Shown here: positions 8,376 through 16,280 of the stretch, piece by piece
How positions within the stretch are numbered: position 1 is the first letter of the stretch
Layout of the letters: every line of letters starts with the position of its first letter
Source of the DNA: Streptomyces fuscichromogenes
GTDB lineage: Bacteria; Actinomycetota; Actinomycetes; Streptomycetales; Streptomycetaceae
Direction: 5' to 3'
DNA: 64,000 nucleotides
Assembly (NCBI RefSeq): GCF_014645815.1
Contig: NZ_BMML01000027.1
Coordinates: forward strand, 62,001 to 126,000
Notes under the pieces: model-generated
Seen by the model: the letters and a program-made list of their open reading frames with translations, nothing else
Told to the model about the DNA's origin: nothing
Database searches by the model: none
Translations under genes and position numbers: made by a program

Positions 8376-9224
8376 TCAGAGACGGCAGGCGTGGATGGCC
8401 GTGGTCAGGATGGCCCGGGCGCCGATGTCGTACAGGTCGTCCATGATCCGCTGGGCGTCCTTGGTGGGGACCATGGCGCGGACGGCGACCCAGCCCTCGT
8501 TGTGCAGCGGGGAGACGGTCGGCGACTCCAGGCCCGGGGTGAGGGCGACGGCCTTCTCCAGCTGCTCGACCCGGCAGTCGTAGTCCATCATCACGTAGGT
8601 CCGGGCGACCAGGACGCCCTGGAGGCGGCGCAGGAACTGCTGGACCTTGGGCTCCTCGATGTCCGCGCCGGTGCGGCGGATCACGATCGCCTCGGACTTC
8701 ATGATGGGCTCGCCGAAGACCTCCAGGCCCGCGTTGCGCAGGCTGGTGCCGGTCTCCACGACGTCGGCGATGACCTCGGCGACGCCCAGCTCGATGGCGG
8801 TCTCCACGGCGCCGTCGAGGTGGACGACGGAGGCGTCCACGCCGCTGTCGGCGAGGTGCTTGGCGACGATCCCCTCGTAGGAGGTGGCGACCGTCTTGCC
8901 CTTGAGGTCCGCCAGGCCGGTCGCCTCGCCGGGCTTGGAGGCGAAGCGGAAGGTGGAGCGGGCGAAGCCGAGCGGCAGGATCTCCTCGGCGTTGGCGCCG
9001 GAGTCCACGAGCAGGTCACGGCCGGTGATGCCGATGTCGAGGCGGCCGGAGGAGACGTAGATCGCGATGTCGCGGGGGCGGAGGTAGAAGAACTCGACGT
9101 CGTTGACCGGGTCGACGATGCGGAGTTCCTTGGACTCCCGGCGCTGCCGGTAGCCGGCCTCATGCAGCATGTCCGCCGCAGGGCCTGAGAGGGAACCCTT
9201 GTTGGGGACGGCGATGCGCAGCAT
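8376..9224 (-). CDS. hisG: ATP phosphoribosyltransferase HisG (long form)
   Basis: First enzyme of histidine synthesis: condenses ATP and PRPP to phosphoribosyl-ATP, with feedback inhibition by histidine. At 282 residues it is the long form with a C-terminal regulatory domain. Visible motifs are MLRIAVPNKGSL at the N-terminus and the PRPP-binding region VIADVVETGTSLRNAGLEV (about residues 150-170). The C-terminal ACT-like domain is also present (SPTVSPLHNEGWVAVRAMV). The start is preceded by AAGGAAG nine bases upstream. It lies 47 bp downstream of hisE. Confidence 0.97.
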   Translation of the reverse strand: MLRIAVPNKGSLSGPAADMLHEAGYRQRRESKELRIVDPVNDVEFFYLRPRDIAIYVSSGRLDIGITGRDLLVDSGANAEEILPLGFARSTFRFASKPGEATGLADLKGKTVATSYEGIVAKHLADSGVDASVVHLDGAVETAIELGVAEVIADVVETGTSLRNAGLEVFGEPIMKSEAIVIRRTGADIEEPKVQQFLRRLQGVLVARTYVMMDYDCRVEQLEKAVALTPGLESPTVSPLHNEGWVAVRAMVPTKDAQRIMDDLYDIGARAILTTAIHACRL

Positions 9225-9271
9225 GAGGTCGGCTTCCTTTGCTCGGATAAGGGGTGTTGACGACGGGTGTT

Positions 9272-9544
9272 CTACAGGTGGGCGTAGACGTCGTCCAGTG
9301 AGATGCCGCGGGCGACCATCATCACCTGGACGTGGTAGAGCAGCTGCGAGATCTCCTCGGCGGCCGCCTCCTTGCCCTCGTACTCGGCGGCCATCCAGAC
9401 CTCGGCCGCCTCCTCGACGACCTTCTTGCCGATGGCATGGACCCCCTTGCCGACCAGCTCGGCGGTGCGGGAGGTGGCGGGGTCGCCGTGGGCGGCCTTG
9501 TGCTGGAGCTCGGTGAAGAGCTCCTCGAAAGTCTTGTTGGACAT
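9272..9544 (-). CDS. hisE: Phosphoribosyl-ATP diphosphatase HisE
   Basis: Second step of histidine synthesis: hydrolyses phosphoribosyl-ATP to phosphoribosyl-AMP and PPi. At 90 residues it is a stand-alone HisE of the all-alpha MazG-like NTP pyrophosphohydrolase fold, with EVWMAAEYEGKEAAAEEISQ carrying the acidic metal-binding residues. It sits between ribH and hisG on the minus strand, so the first two histidine genes form the tail of the riboflavin transcript. Confidence 0.97.
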   Translation of the reverse strand: MSNKTFEELFTELQHKAAHGDPATSRTAELVGKGVHAIGKKVVEEAAEVWMAAEYEGKEAAAEEISQLLYHVQVMMVARGISLDDVYAHL

Positions 9545-9578
9545 GGTGAGCGCCAGACTACGCCAATTGCCGCGTCGC

Positions 9579-10064
9579 TCAGTGCCAGGGTTCAGATACT
9601 GAGCGGAGGGTGGCCGCGGTCGCCACCGCCGCCGTCACCGCCTCGTGGCCCTTGTCCTCGTGGGAGCCCTCAAGGCCCGCCCGGTCCAGGGCCGACTCCT
9701 CGTCGTCGCAGGTGAGCACGCCGAAGCCGACCGGGACACCGGTCTCGACGGAGACCTGGGCGAGGCCCTGGGTGACGCCCTGGCACACGTACTCGAAGTG
9801 CGGGGTGCCGCCGCGGATGACGACACCGAGGGCGACGATCGCGTCGTAGCCGCGGCCGGCGAGGACCTTGGCGGTGACCGGGAGCTCCCAGCTGCCGGGG
9901 ACCCGGAGCAGGGTCGGCTCGTCGATCCCCAGGTCGCGCAGGGCGCGCAGGGCACCGTCCACCAGACCGTCCATCACCTTCTCGTGCCACTGGGACGCGA
10001 TGACCGCGACCCGCAGGTCGCTGACATTGCGTACGGACAGTTCCGGTGCACCCTTGCCGCTCAC
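9579..10064 (-). CDS. ribH: 6,7-dimethyl-8-ribityllumazine synthase
   Basis: Penultimate step of riboflavin synthesis: condenses 3,4-dihydroxy-2-butanone 4-phosphate with the ribitylaminouracil intermediate. It has 161 residues. The GTG at 10064, just after GAGGAG, gives MSGKGAPELSVRNVSDLRV, the usual length; longer frames upstream are spurious. Visible motifs are VALGVVIRGGTPHFEYVC, VGFGVLT and EDKGHEAVTAAV, including the catalytic His region. It lies downstream of ribBA in the FMN-riboswitch-controlled operon. Confidence 0.96.
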   Translation of the reverse strand: MSGKGAPELSVRNVSDLRVAVIASQWHEKVMDGLVDGALRALRDLGIDEPTLLRVPGSWELPVTAKVLAGRGYDAIVALGVVIRGGTPHFEYVCQGVTQGLAQVSVETGVPVGFGVLTCDDEESALDRAGLEGSHEDKGHEAVTAAVATAATLRSVSEPWH

Positions 10065-10113
10065 GTCTCTCCTCAGTGCTGTTTCTCTACGGGTGGCCGC
10101 AGCCGGCCACGGT

Positions 10114-11406
10114 CTACTGGTTGGCGCAGGTGGACAGCGCGGGAGGCGTGTCCAGCCAGGGCAGGTCGTGGCCCATCCGGTCCCGCTTGGTGCGCAGGTA
10201 CCGGAGGTTGTGCTCACCCGCCTGTACGGGCATCGGCTCGCGCCCGCTGATCTTGAGCCCGTGGCTCAGCAGCGCGTCGCTCTTGTCGGGGTTGTTGGTC
10301 ATCAGCCGGACGCTGCGCACCCCGAGGTCGGCCAGGATCCGGGCACCGGCGCCGTAGTCACGGGCGTCGGCGGGCAGGCCGAGTTCGAGGTTGGCGTCGA
10401 GGGTGTCGCGGCCGCGCTCCTGGAGTTCGTACGCGCGCAGCTTGGACAGCAGCCCGATGCCGCGGCCCTCGTGTCCGCGCAGGTAGACGACGATGCCCCG
10501 GCCCTCGTCCTGGATGCGCTCCAGGGCGGCGTCGAGCTGCGGGCCGCAGTCGCAGCGGGCGGAGCCGAAGACGTCCCCGGTGAGGCATTCGGAGTGGACC
10601 CGGACCAGGACGTCCTCGCCGTCGCCGAGCTCCCCGTGGACGAGGGCGACGTGCTCGACGCCGTCGGCCGTGGAGCGGTACCCGTACGCGGTGAAGGTGC
10701 CGTGCTTGGTGGGCAGGCTGACCTCGGCCTCGCGGCGGACGGTGGGTTCGGCGGCCCGGCGGTAGGTGATCAGGTCCGCGATGGAGATGATCGTCAGCCC
10801 GTGCTTGCGGGCGAACGGAATCAGCTCCGGGAGGCGGAGCATCCGGCCGTCCTCGCCGGCGATCTCGACGATGGCGCCGGCCGGGCGCAGGCCCGCGAGG
10901 CGGGCGAGGTCGACGGCGGCCTCGGTGTGGCCGTCGCGGGTCAGGACGCCGCCGTCCCGGGCGCGCAGCGGGAAGACGTGGCCGGGGCGGACGAGGTCCG
11001 TCGGCTCGGCCCGACCGCTCGCCAGCAGCCTGAGCGTGGTGGCGCGGTCGGCGGCGGAGATACCGGTGGTGACGCCGTGCGCGCCGGAGGCGTCCACGGA
11101 GACGGTGAACGCGGTCTTCATGGACTCGGTGTTGTCGCCGACCATCTGCGGCAGCTGGAGCCGGTCCAGCTCCTCGCCCTCCATGGGGGCGCAGATCAGG
11201 CCGCGGCACTCGCTCATCATGAAGGCGACGATCTCGGGGGTGATCTTCTCCGCCGCGACGACGAGGTCGCCCTCGTTCTCGCGGTCCTCGTCGTCGACGA
11301 CCACGATCGGCCGGCCGGCCGCGATGTCGGCGATGGCCCGCTCGACCGGGTCGAGGGTGAGGTCCTCGACGCCGTCGGCGCTGTACAGGATCGGTGCCGC
11401 GGTCAT
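10114..11406 (-). CDS. ribBA: Bifunctional DHBP synthase / GTP cyclohydrolase II
   Basis: Supplies both riboflavin precursors. The N-terminal domain makes 3,4-dihydroxy-2-butanone 4-phosphate from ribulose 5-phosphate (acidic metal site VVVDDEDRENEGD and GVTTGISAADRATT). The C-terminal domain opens GTP (zinc cysteines in CLTGDVFGSARCDCGPQ, and LRGHEGRGIGLLSK). It has 430 residues, normal for the fusion. The start at 11406 (MTAAPILYSADGVEDL) overlaps the ribM stop as ATGA, indicating coupling; the frame stays open further upstream but that region encodes ribM. Confidence 0.96.
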   Translation of the reverse strand: MTAAPILYSADGVEDLTLDPVERAIADIAAGRPIVVVDDEDRENEGDLVVAAEKITPEIVAFMMSECRGLICAPMEGEELDRLQLPQMVGDNTESMKTAFTVSVDASGAHGVTTGISAADRATTLRLLASGRAEPTDLVRPGHVFPLRARDGGVLTRDGHTEAAVDLARLAGLRPAGAIVEIAGEDGRMLRLPELIPFARKHGLTIISIADLITYRRAAEPTVRREAEVSLPTKHGTFTAYGYRSTADGVEHVALVHGELGDGEDVLVRVHSECLTGDVFGSARCDCGPQLDAALERIQDEGRGIVVYLRGHEGRGIGLLSKLRAYELQERGRDTLDANLELGLPADARDYGAGARILADLGVRSVRLMTNNPDKSDALLSHGLKISGREPMPVQAGEHNLRYLRTKRDRMGHDLPWLDTPPALSTCANQ

Positions 11407-12053
11407 GCGGGTGCTCCTTCCAGAGCGGGCCGCGTGCCCTGGCGGGAGCGCAGCCACCAGTCGCGCATGCCCCACAGGACGAGCGCGCCGTAGATGACGT
11501 AGACGAAGCCGGAGAAGGCGTAGCCGTTGGCGAAGTTCAGGGGGACGCCGACCACGTCGACCAGGAGCCAGGCGATCCAGAACTCGACCATGCCGCGGGC
11601 CTGGGCGTACATGGCGACGACGGTGCCGACGAAGATGTAGGCGTCCGGCCAGGGGTCCCAGGACAGGGACGGGTAGGCCTTGAAGAGCAGGGCGACGGCG
11701 ACGGTGCCGACGGCCGCGGCGGCGACCATCGCGCCGCGTTCCCGCCACGTGGCGAATCGGGGCACGATGTGGCCGTCACCGCCGTCCTCGGCCCGGCCCC
11801 TGTTGCGGTTCCACTGCCACCAGCCGTACAGCGCGACGACCATGACGACGACCTGCTTGCCGGCGCTGCCGGTGAGGTGGCCGAAGAAGGCGCCGAAGAG
11901 GATCAGGCCGGAGGCGAACTGCACCGGCCAGCTCCACAGGTTGCGTCGCCAGCCGAGGGCGAGGGCGGCCAGACCGAGGATGTTGCCGGTCATGTCCGAC
12001 CAGAGGATGTGCTGGCCGAACAGGACGAAGGCCTCGGAGTTCAGCCAGTTCAC
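11403..12053 (-). CDS. ribM: RibM (PnuX) riboflavin transporter, PnuC family
   Basis: Polytopic membrane protein of 216 residues of the PnuC fold, with seven or so hydrophobic segments and the WWQWNR motif. PnuC proteins carry nicotinamide riboside. In Streptomyces and Corynebacterium, however, the member encoded inside the FMN-riboswitch rib operon (RibM/PnuX) is a riboflavin uptake facilitator, also taking roseoflavin in S. davaonensis. Position here, between ribE and ribBA with ATGA overlaps on both sides, supports RibM rather than an NAD-precursor carrier. Substrate is inferred from context, not from binding residues. Confidence 0.85.
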   Translation of the reverse strand: MNWLNSEAFVLFGQHILWSDMTGNILGLAALALGWRRNLWSWPVQFASGLILFGAFFGHLTGSAGKQVVVMVVALYGWWQWNRNRGRAEDGGDGHIVPRFATWRERGAMVAAAAVGTVAVALLFKAYPSLSWDPWPDAYIFVGTVVAMYAQARGMVEFWIAWLLVDVVGVPLNFANGYAFSGFVYVIYGALVLWGMRDWWLRSRQGTRPALEGAPA

Positions 12054-12655
12054 CGGCCTGCTCCCTGCGTGTTGGCGAGCAGGCGCTCCACGTACTTGGC
12101 GACGATGTCGACTTCGAGGTTGACCGGGTCGCCGGGCTGCTTGCGGCCGAGCGTGGTCAGGTCGAGGGTGGTGGGGATGAGGCTGACGGTGAAGTAGTCG
12201 GGGCCGGCCTCGACGACGGTGAGGCTGATGCCGTCGACCGTGATCGAGCCCTTCTCGACGACGTACCGCGCGAGGTCGGCCGGGAGCGAGACCTTGACGA
12301 TCTCCCAGTTCTCGGAGGGCGTGCGCGCCAGCACCTGACCGGTGCCGTCGACGTGGCCCTGCACGATGTGGCCGCCGAGGCGGGAGCCGACCGCGGTGGG
12401 GCGTTCCAGGTTGACGCGGGAGCCGACGTCCAGGGCGCCGAGGGAGGAACGCTTGAGGGTCTCCGCCATGACGTCGGCGGTGAACTCGTCGCCCTCGTGC
12501 TCCACGACGGTCAGACAGACGCCGTTCACGGCGATGGAGTCGCCGTGCTGCGCGCCGTCGGTCACCACGGGGCCACGGAGCCGGAAACGGGAGGCGTCGC
12601 CGAGGTTCTCGACGGCGGTGACCTCACCCAGCTCTTCGACGATTCCGGTGAACAC
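12050..12655 (-). CDS. ribE: Riboflavin synthase alpha chain
   Basis: Last step of riboflavin synthesis: dismutates two 6,7-dimethyl-8-ribityllumazine molecules to riboflavin and the ribitylaminouracil. It has 201 residues with the hallmark N-terminus MFTGIVEELGEV. Two lumazine-binding beta-barrel repeats carry the paired motifs SIAVNGVCLTVVE and SITVDGISLTVVEAG. The start is GTG. First gene of the operon, 170 bp downstream of the RFN riboswitch; it overlaps ribM by four bases. Confidence 0.97.
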   Translation of the reverse strand: MFTGIVEELGEVTAVENLGDASRFRLRGPVVTDGAQHGDSIAVNGVCLTVVEHEGDEFTADVMAETLKRSSLGALDVGSRVNLERPTAVGSRLGGHIVQGHVDGTGQVLARTPSENWEIVKVSLPADLARYVVEKGSITVDGISLTVVEAGPDYFTVSLIPTTLDLTTLGRKQPGDPVNLEVDIVAKYVERLLANTQGAGR

Positions 12656-12824
12656 TTCCCGGGTCCTCCTGCCTCAATAGGGCACGGACTCCGGGGCCTG
12701 TCGACGGACGACAGAATGTACGGACAAGCAGACCGAGGGCGACGCCGACAAGGTCCCGTCCGCGAGGGACGAGACCAGATACGGCGGCGCGCACACGTAC
12801 ATGCTCGCCCGCCGCGCACTGCCT

Positions 12825-12945
12825 CCCATCCGGACTTTAACCGTCGGTCCAGGAATTTCACCTGGTCAACCGGCCGCTGGAAGCGGACGGGTCGCGGACT
12901 ATAACCGCCGGTTCGGACTTTCACCGACCCCGGAGTGCGCTGCTT
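12825..12945 (-). ncRNA. FMN riboswitch (RFN element)
   Basis: On the minus strand the conserved RFN blocks are visible in order. A 5' purine-rich arm (GCACTCCGGGGTCGGTGAAA) leads to CCGGCGGTTATAGTCCGCGA, a variable arm, then CCAGGTGAAATTCCTGGACC, CCGACGGTTAAAGTCCGGAT and the closing GGGAGGCAGTG. It binds FMN and should switch off ribE-ribM-ribBA-ribH when flavin is plentiful. About 170 bases separate it from the ribE start and hold the expression platform. No T-rich terminator is obvious there, so translational or Rho-type control is possible. Confidence 0.95.
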
Positions 12946-13191
12946 CTGGTACATGGCCAGTGTGCCACGCCCGATCGTGGTCCATACAGGGGAACCGTGT
13001 GGGGTGCCTCACAGCGCTTGCCGCTGGACTTCCCCGGCGGACCGTCGTGTGCGCAACCGGGCTCCGGACCAGGGCTCCTGACGTCGAGTCACATCTATTG
13101 ACCCTACTGGTCTAGTCCTTTTAGGGTTCGGACGGACCCGGTGGCGGTGACGACGGCCCTTGCCCGTCGCCGGGCCCGCCCGGTGCGGGCG
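12946..13191. other. Interval upstream of the rib operon
   Basis: This 246-bp stretch should hold the rib promoter on the minus strand. The dre-like site is the only specific sequence recognised. No gene is supported. A TTGACC at 13099-13104 points to the plus strand, away from rib, with no clear -10. Confidence 0.4.
13106..13121. promoter_or_regulatory. DasR-responsive-element-like site (orphan)
   Basis: ACTGGTCTAGTCCTTT matches 13 of 16 positions of the known dre consensus ACTGGTCTAGACCACT, including the first ten bases. No chitin or N-acetylglucosamine gene is adjacent: the rib leader lies to the left and the 3' end of the ROK gene to the right. It may be a relic, or it may influence rib transcription. 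Confidence 0.4.
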
Positions 13192-14448
13192 TCAGCGGTC
13201 CGGCGCCGCGAAGAGTTCGTCCTGGGCGCGGTCGCGGGCGGTGAGCAGAGCTCCGCGCAGGACGGCCGCGCCGCCGAGCGTGCTCGCCCGTACCTCGGTG
13301 GCCAGGGGGGACATCCGGCCGAGCCGCGCCTCGACCCGGGTGGCGAGCGCCGCTCCGCCGGCGGGGCCGATCTCGCCGCCGAGGACCACACAGCCGGGGT
13401 CCAGGACGGCGACGACGGCGGCGACGCCCACGGCGACGCGGTCGGCGAGGGCGTCGAGAAAGCAGGCGTGTGCGGTGGGGGGTGCCGGGTCCGGTCGGGG
13501 GTCGGGTGCGGCGCCGTCGTGGCTGGTCGCGCAGTTCCCCGCGCCCCTTTGGGGCGCGTTCACACCGGCCACCAGACTCGCGGCGGTCGCACCGACCGGA
13601 CCCACCCCGAACTCCCGCGCCAGCTCCACGATCGCCGCCGCCCCCACCAGCGAGTGGTAACCCCCCGAGCAGTCCGTCGCGGTGGGCAGGCCGGTCGTGC
13701 CCGGCACCGGCAGGAAGCCGATCTCGCCGGTGCCGCCGGAGGCGCCCCGGCGCAGGCCGCCGTCCAGGACGACGGCGGCGCCGCAGCTGTCCCCCAGCCA
13801 GAGCAGGACGAAGGTGTCGCGGTCCCGGGCGGCACCCTCCCGCTGTTCGGCGAGGGCGGCCAGGTTGGTCTCGTTCTCGACGCCCACCCGGGCCGACGGG
13901 AAGCGTTCCTGGAGGGCGGCGACCAGGCGGCGGTGCCAGGCGGGCAGGCCCGCCGAGTCGCGGAGCTCACCGGTGGCCGGGTCGACGAGTCCGGGCGCCC
14001 CGATGCCCATGGTGTGCAACTGACCGCCGTCCGCGGACAGTCCGGCCTCCTTCACCGCGCGTTCCACCAGCTCCGTCGCCCGCTCGACCGCCGCCGCCTC
14101 CCCCGCCTCCGGGGCGACCGGCACCGAGCCCTCGGCGAGCACCCGCCCCACCAGGTCGGAGACCAGCACCGAGACGCTCTCGGTGCGTACGTCGAGGGCG
14201 GCCAGATACGCCCGGTCGGCGACGATGCCGTACAGCCGGGCGTTCGGCCCGCGGCGCTGCTCGCCCGACTCGCCCACCACCGTGATCAGGCCGGACTCGG
14301 TGAGCCGTTCGACGAGGTCGGCGACGGTCGGCCTGGACAGCCCGGTCAGGTGTTTCAACTGCCCTGCCGTCAGCGGGCCTTGCTGCTGGAGCAGGCTCAG
14401 CGCGAGCCGGTCGTTGATGGCCCGGGCGGTGCTCGGTGATGCGGGCAT
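13192..14448 (-). CDS. ROK-family transcriptional regulator with in-frame repeat insertion
   Basis: Sugar-responsive repressor type of 418 residues. It has an N-terminal winged HTH (LTAGQLKHLTGLSRPTVADLVERL), then an actin-like ROK domain (MGIGAPGLVDP, FVLLWLGDSCGAAVVLDGGL, GCVVLGGEIGPAGG). The usual ROK zinc motif CxCGxxGCxE is not visible. Near residues 300-330 the protein carries an Ala/Pro/Asp-rich loop (NAPQRGAGNCATSHDGAAPD) encoded by a copy of the window's interspersed repeat (13521-13548), so the repeat has inserted without breaking the frame. ATG 14448 is chosen because GGGAGG lies nine bases upstream. Divergent from an MFS gene that it probably controls. Confidence 0.85.
   Translation of the reverse strand: MPASPSTARAINDRLALSLLQQQGPLTAGQLKHLTGLSRPTVADLVERLTESGLITVVGESGEQRRGPNARLYGIVADRAYLAALDVRTESVSVLVSDLVGRVLAEGSVPVAPEAGEAAAVERATELVERAVKEAGLSADGGQLHTMGIGAPGLVDPATGELRDSAGLPAWHRRLVAALQERFPSARVGVENETNLAALAEQREGAARDRDTFVLLWLGDSCGAAVVLDGGLRRGASGGTGEIGFLPVPGTTGLPTATDCSGGYHSLVGAAAIVELAREFGVGPVGATAASLVAGVNAPQRGAGNCATSHDGAAPDPRPDPAPPTAHACFLDALADRVAVGVAAVVAVLDPGCVVLGGEIGPAGGAALATRVEARLGRMSPLATEVRASTLGGAAVLRGALLTARDRAQDELFAAPDR
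13521..13548 (+). repeat. Interspersed Streptomyces repeat, copy B (inside the ROK gene)
   Basis: Same 28-bp core as copies at 5181, 35800 and 48623, followed by an inverted GC arm (CCCC-TTT-GGGG). Identity with copy C extends to the left through GGGTGCGGCGCCGTCGT. Unlike the other three it lies within a coding region. Confidence 0.85.
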
Positions 14449-14578
14449 GACGGGCATCCTCCCAGATCCGTACGGCCCAGGACGGCCACATGGCTCCCTA
14501 TCTATCATGCAGGGTCCCTGATAGTTTACGGCGAACAGGCGAACAGCGGGGCGGTACTCGTCCGGGGAGGGCAGGACC

Positions 14579-15793
14579 ATGGGAGACGTGGGTCACGAGC
14601 AGCACGAGGTGAAGCGCGCGCGGTACGCCGTCGCGGCCGTGTTCACCGTGCACGGTGCCGTCACCGGCTCGTTCGCGACCCGGGTGCCGTGGGTCCAGGA
14701 CCATGCCTCGCTCAGCGCCGGCCAGTTGGGCTTCGCGCTCGCGTTCACGGCGTTCGGCGCCTCCTGCTCGATGCCGCTGGCGGGCCGGATCAGCCACCGC
14801 TTCGGCAGCCGTACGGCGCTGCGCGGACTGATCGCGATGTGGACGCTGGCGCTGATCCTGCCGTCCCTCGCCACGAACCTGTATCTGCTGTGCCTCGCGA
14901 TGTTCGTGTACGGCGCGAGCGCGGGCATGGCGGACGTGGTGATGAACGCTCTCGGCGTGGAGATCGAGCGGCTGCTCGACAGGTCGATCATGTCGGGGCT
15001 GCACGGCATGTGGAGCGCGGGCACCCTGATCGGCTCGGCCGCGGGCACCCTCGCCGCCCATCTGGGCACGGACGCGCGCGTGCACTTCGCCCTGGCCTCG
15101 GCCGTGCTCACCGCGCTCGGTGTGCTGACGGCCGGCTTCGTCCTGGACGTCCGGCCCGGCGCGGACGAGGAACCGCCGCCGCGGTTCACGCTGCCGCCCC
15201 GGTCCGCGCTGCTGATCGGCACGGTCGGCTTCTGTGCGGTGTTCGCGGAGGGGGCCAGCCTGGACTGGTCGGCGGTGTTCCTGCGGGACCGGATGGACAG
15301 CTCGGCCGGGCTCGCGGCGGCCACCACCACCGGGTTCATGCTGGCCATGGCGGTGGCCAGGATCAGCGGGGACGCGGTGGTGAACCGCTACGGCGCGGTC
15401 CGTACCGTCCGCGCCGGGGGTGTGCTGGCCGCGTTCGGCGGGCTGCTGGTGGTCCTCGCCGGGCAGCCGGCGGTGGCGATGACCGGGTTCGCGCTGATGG
15501 GTCTCGGCATCGCGGTCGTCGTACCGCTGTGCTTCGCGGCGGCCGGGCACGCCGGGCCGAACCCGAGCCAGGCGATCGCGGGCGTGGCGACGATCACCTA
15601 CACCTCGGGCCTGGTCGCACCCAGCCTGATCGGCGGAATCGCCCAGGCGACCAGTCTGGTGGTGTCGTTCTGCGTGGTCACGGCGCTGGCCCTGGGGTTG
15701 GTGGTGTTCGCGGGCGTGCTGCGCGCCGGGACCCGGGGCGCCCGCGCCGAGGTCAGTCCGCAGGCCGCAGCAGTTGCCGACCCGCGGCCCTGA
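14579..15793 (+). CDS. MFS transporter
   Basis: Major-facilitator membrane protein of 404 residues with about 12 hydrophobic segments. The helix 2-3 loop has the motif RISHRFGSRTALR, and a long central loop (DVRPGADEEPPPRF) separates the two six-helix halves. The ATG at 14579 follows GGGGAGGGCAGG. It is divergent from the ROK repressor, 130 bp away, so a sugar or sugar-like substrate under ROK control is a reasonable inference. Its last 41 bp overlap the 3' end of the convergent thioesterase gene. Confidence 0.85.
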   Translation: MGDVGHEQHEVKRARYAVAAVFTVHGAVTGSFATRVPWVQDHASLSAGQLGFALAFTAFGASCSMPLAGRISHRFGSRTALRGLIAMWTLALILPSLATNLYLLCLAMFVYGASAGMADVVMNALGVEIERLLDRSIMSGLHGMWSAGTLIGSAAGTLAAHLGTDARVHFALASAVLTALGVLTAGFVLDVRPGADEEPPPRFTLPPRSALLIGTVGFCAVFAEGASLDWSAVFLRDRMDSSAGLAAATTTGFMLAMAVARISGDAVVNRYGAVRTVRAGGVLAAFGGLLVVLAGQPAVAMTGFALMGLGIAVVVPLCFAAAGHAGPNPSQAIAGVATITYTSGLVAPSLIGGIAQATSLVVSFCVVTALALGLVVFAGVLRAGTRGARAEVSPQAAAVADPRP

Positions 15794-16211
15794 ACGTCTC
15801 GCTCCACGGCGCCGGGCGCAGGGTGGCCGGGTCCAGCCGGACGAGGACCCGGGTGCCTCGGGCGTAGGTGGTCGCGCCGTCCGGCGAGCAGAAGCGGAAG
15901 CCGTAGGTCAGGCCGGTGCCGCCGAGCCGTTCGAGCCAGAGGTGGACGGCGTAGGCGCCCGACCTGGTGACCGGCGCCTCGTAGCCGATCACCAGCTCCC
16001 TGACCACGTTGCAGGCGTCCCCGGCGGTGGCCCAGTCGCCGTCGAAGCGGATGCCGTGCTCCTGCCAGAGCTCGGTCCAGGCGCGCTCGACCAGCAGCGG
16101 ATAGCGGGCGTTGTGCAGCATCCCGAGCGCGTCGAGGTCGTCGAAGTGGACGCTGACGGGCAGCAGCCGGCCGTAGGAGAGGACAGGTGCGGGCAGGGCT
16201 TCGGCGGTCAC
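15753..16211 (-). CDS. Acyl-CoA thioesterase, hotdog fold (4HBT-like)
   Basis: A protein of 152 residues similar to 4-hydroxybenzoyl-CoA thioesterases. VHFDDLDALGMLHNARYPLLVERA carries the conserved Asp-Asn-Glu region of the hotdog fold, followed by the strand segments VIGYEAPVTRSGAYAVHLWL and TYGFRFCSPDG. It likely hydrolyses an acyl-CoA thioester in the cytosol; the substrate is unknown. The GTG at 16211 has AGGAG eight bases upstream. The 3' end overlaps the convergent MFS gene. Confidence 0.85.
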   Translation of the reverse strand: MTAEALPAPVLSYGRLLPVSVHFDDLDALGMLHNARYPLLVERAWTELWQEHGIRFDGDWATAGDACNVVRELVIGYEAPVTRSGAYAVHLWLERLGGTGLTYGFRFCSPDGATTYARGTRVLVRLDPATLRPAPWSETFRAAGRQLLRPAD

Positions 16212-16280
16212 GGGCGGGGCTCCTGAGCATCGGGGACGACGCCACCCTAAGCGATCGCTCAGGAGCCCGGTCCGGCGGGC

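Noticed and set aside
13099..13104. TTGACC as a promoter -35
   Set aside because: It points toward the 3' end of the ROK gene on the wrong strand, with no clear -10 at the right distance.
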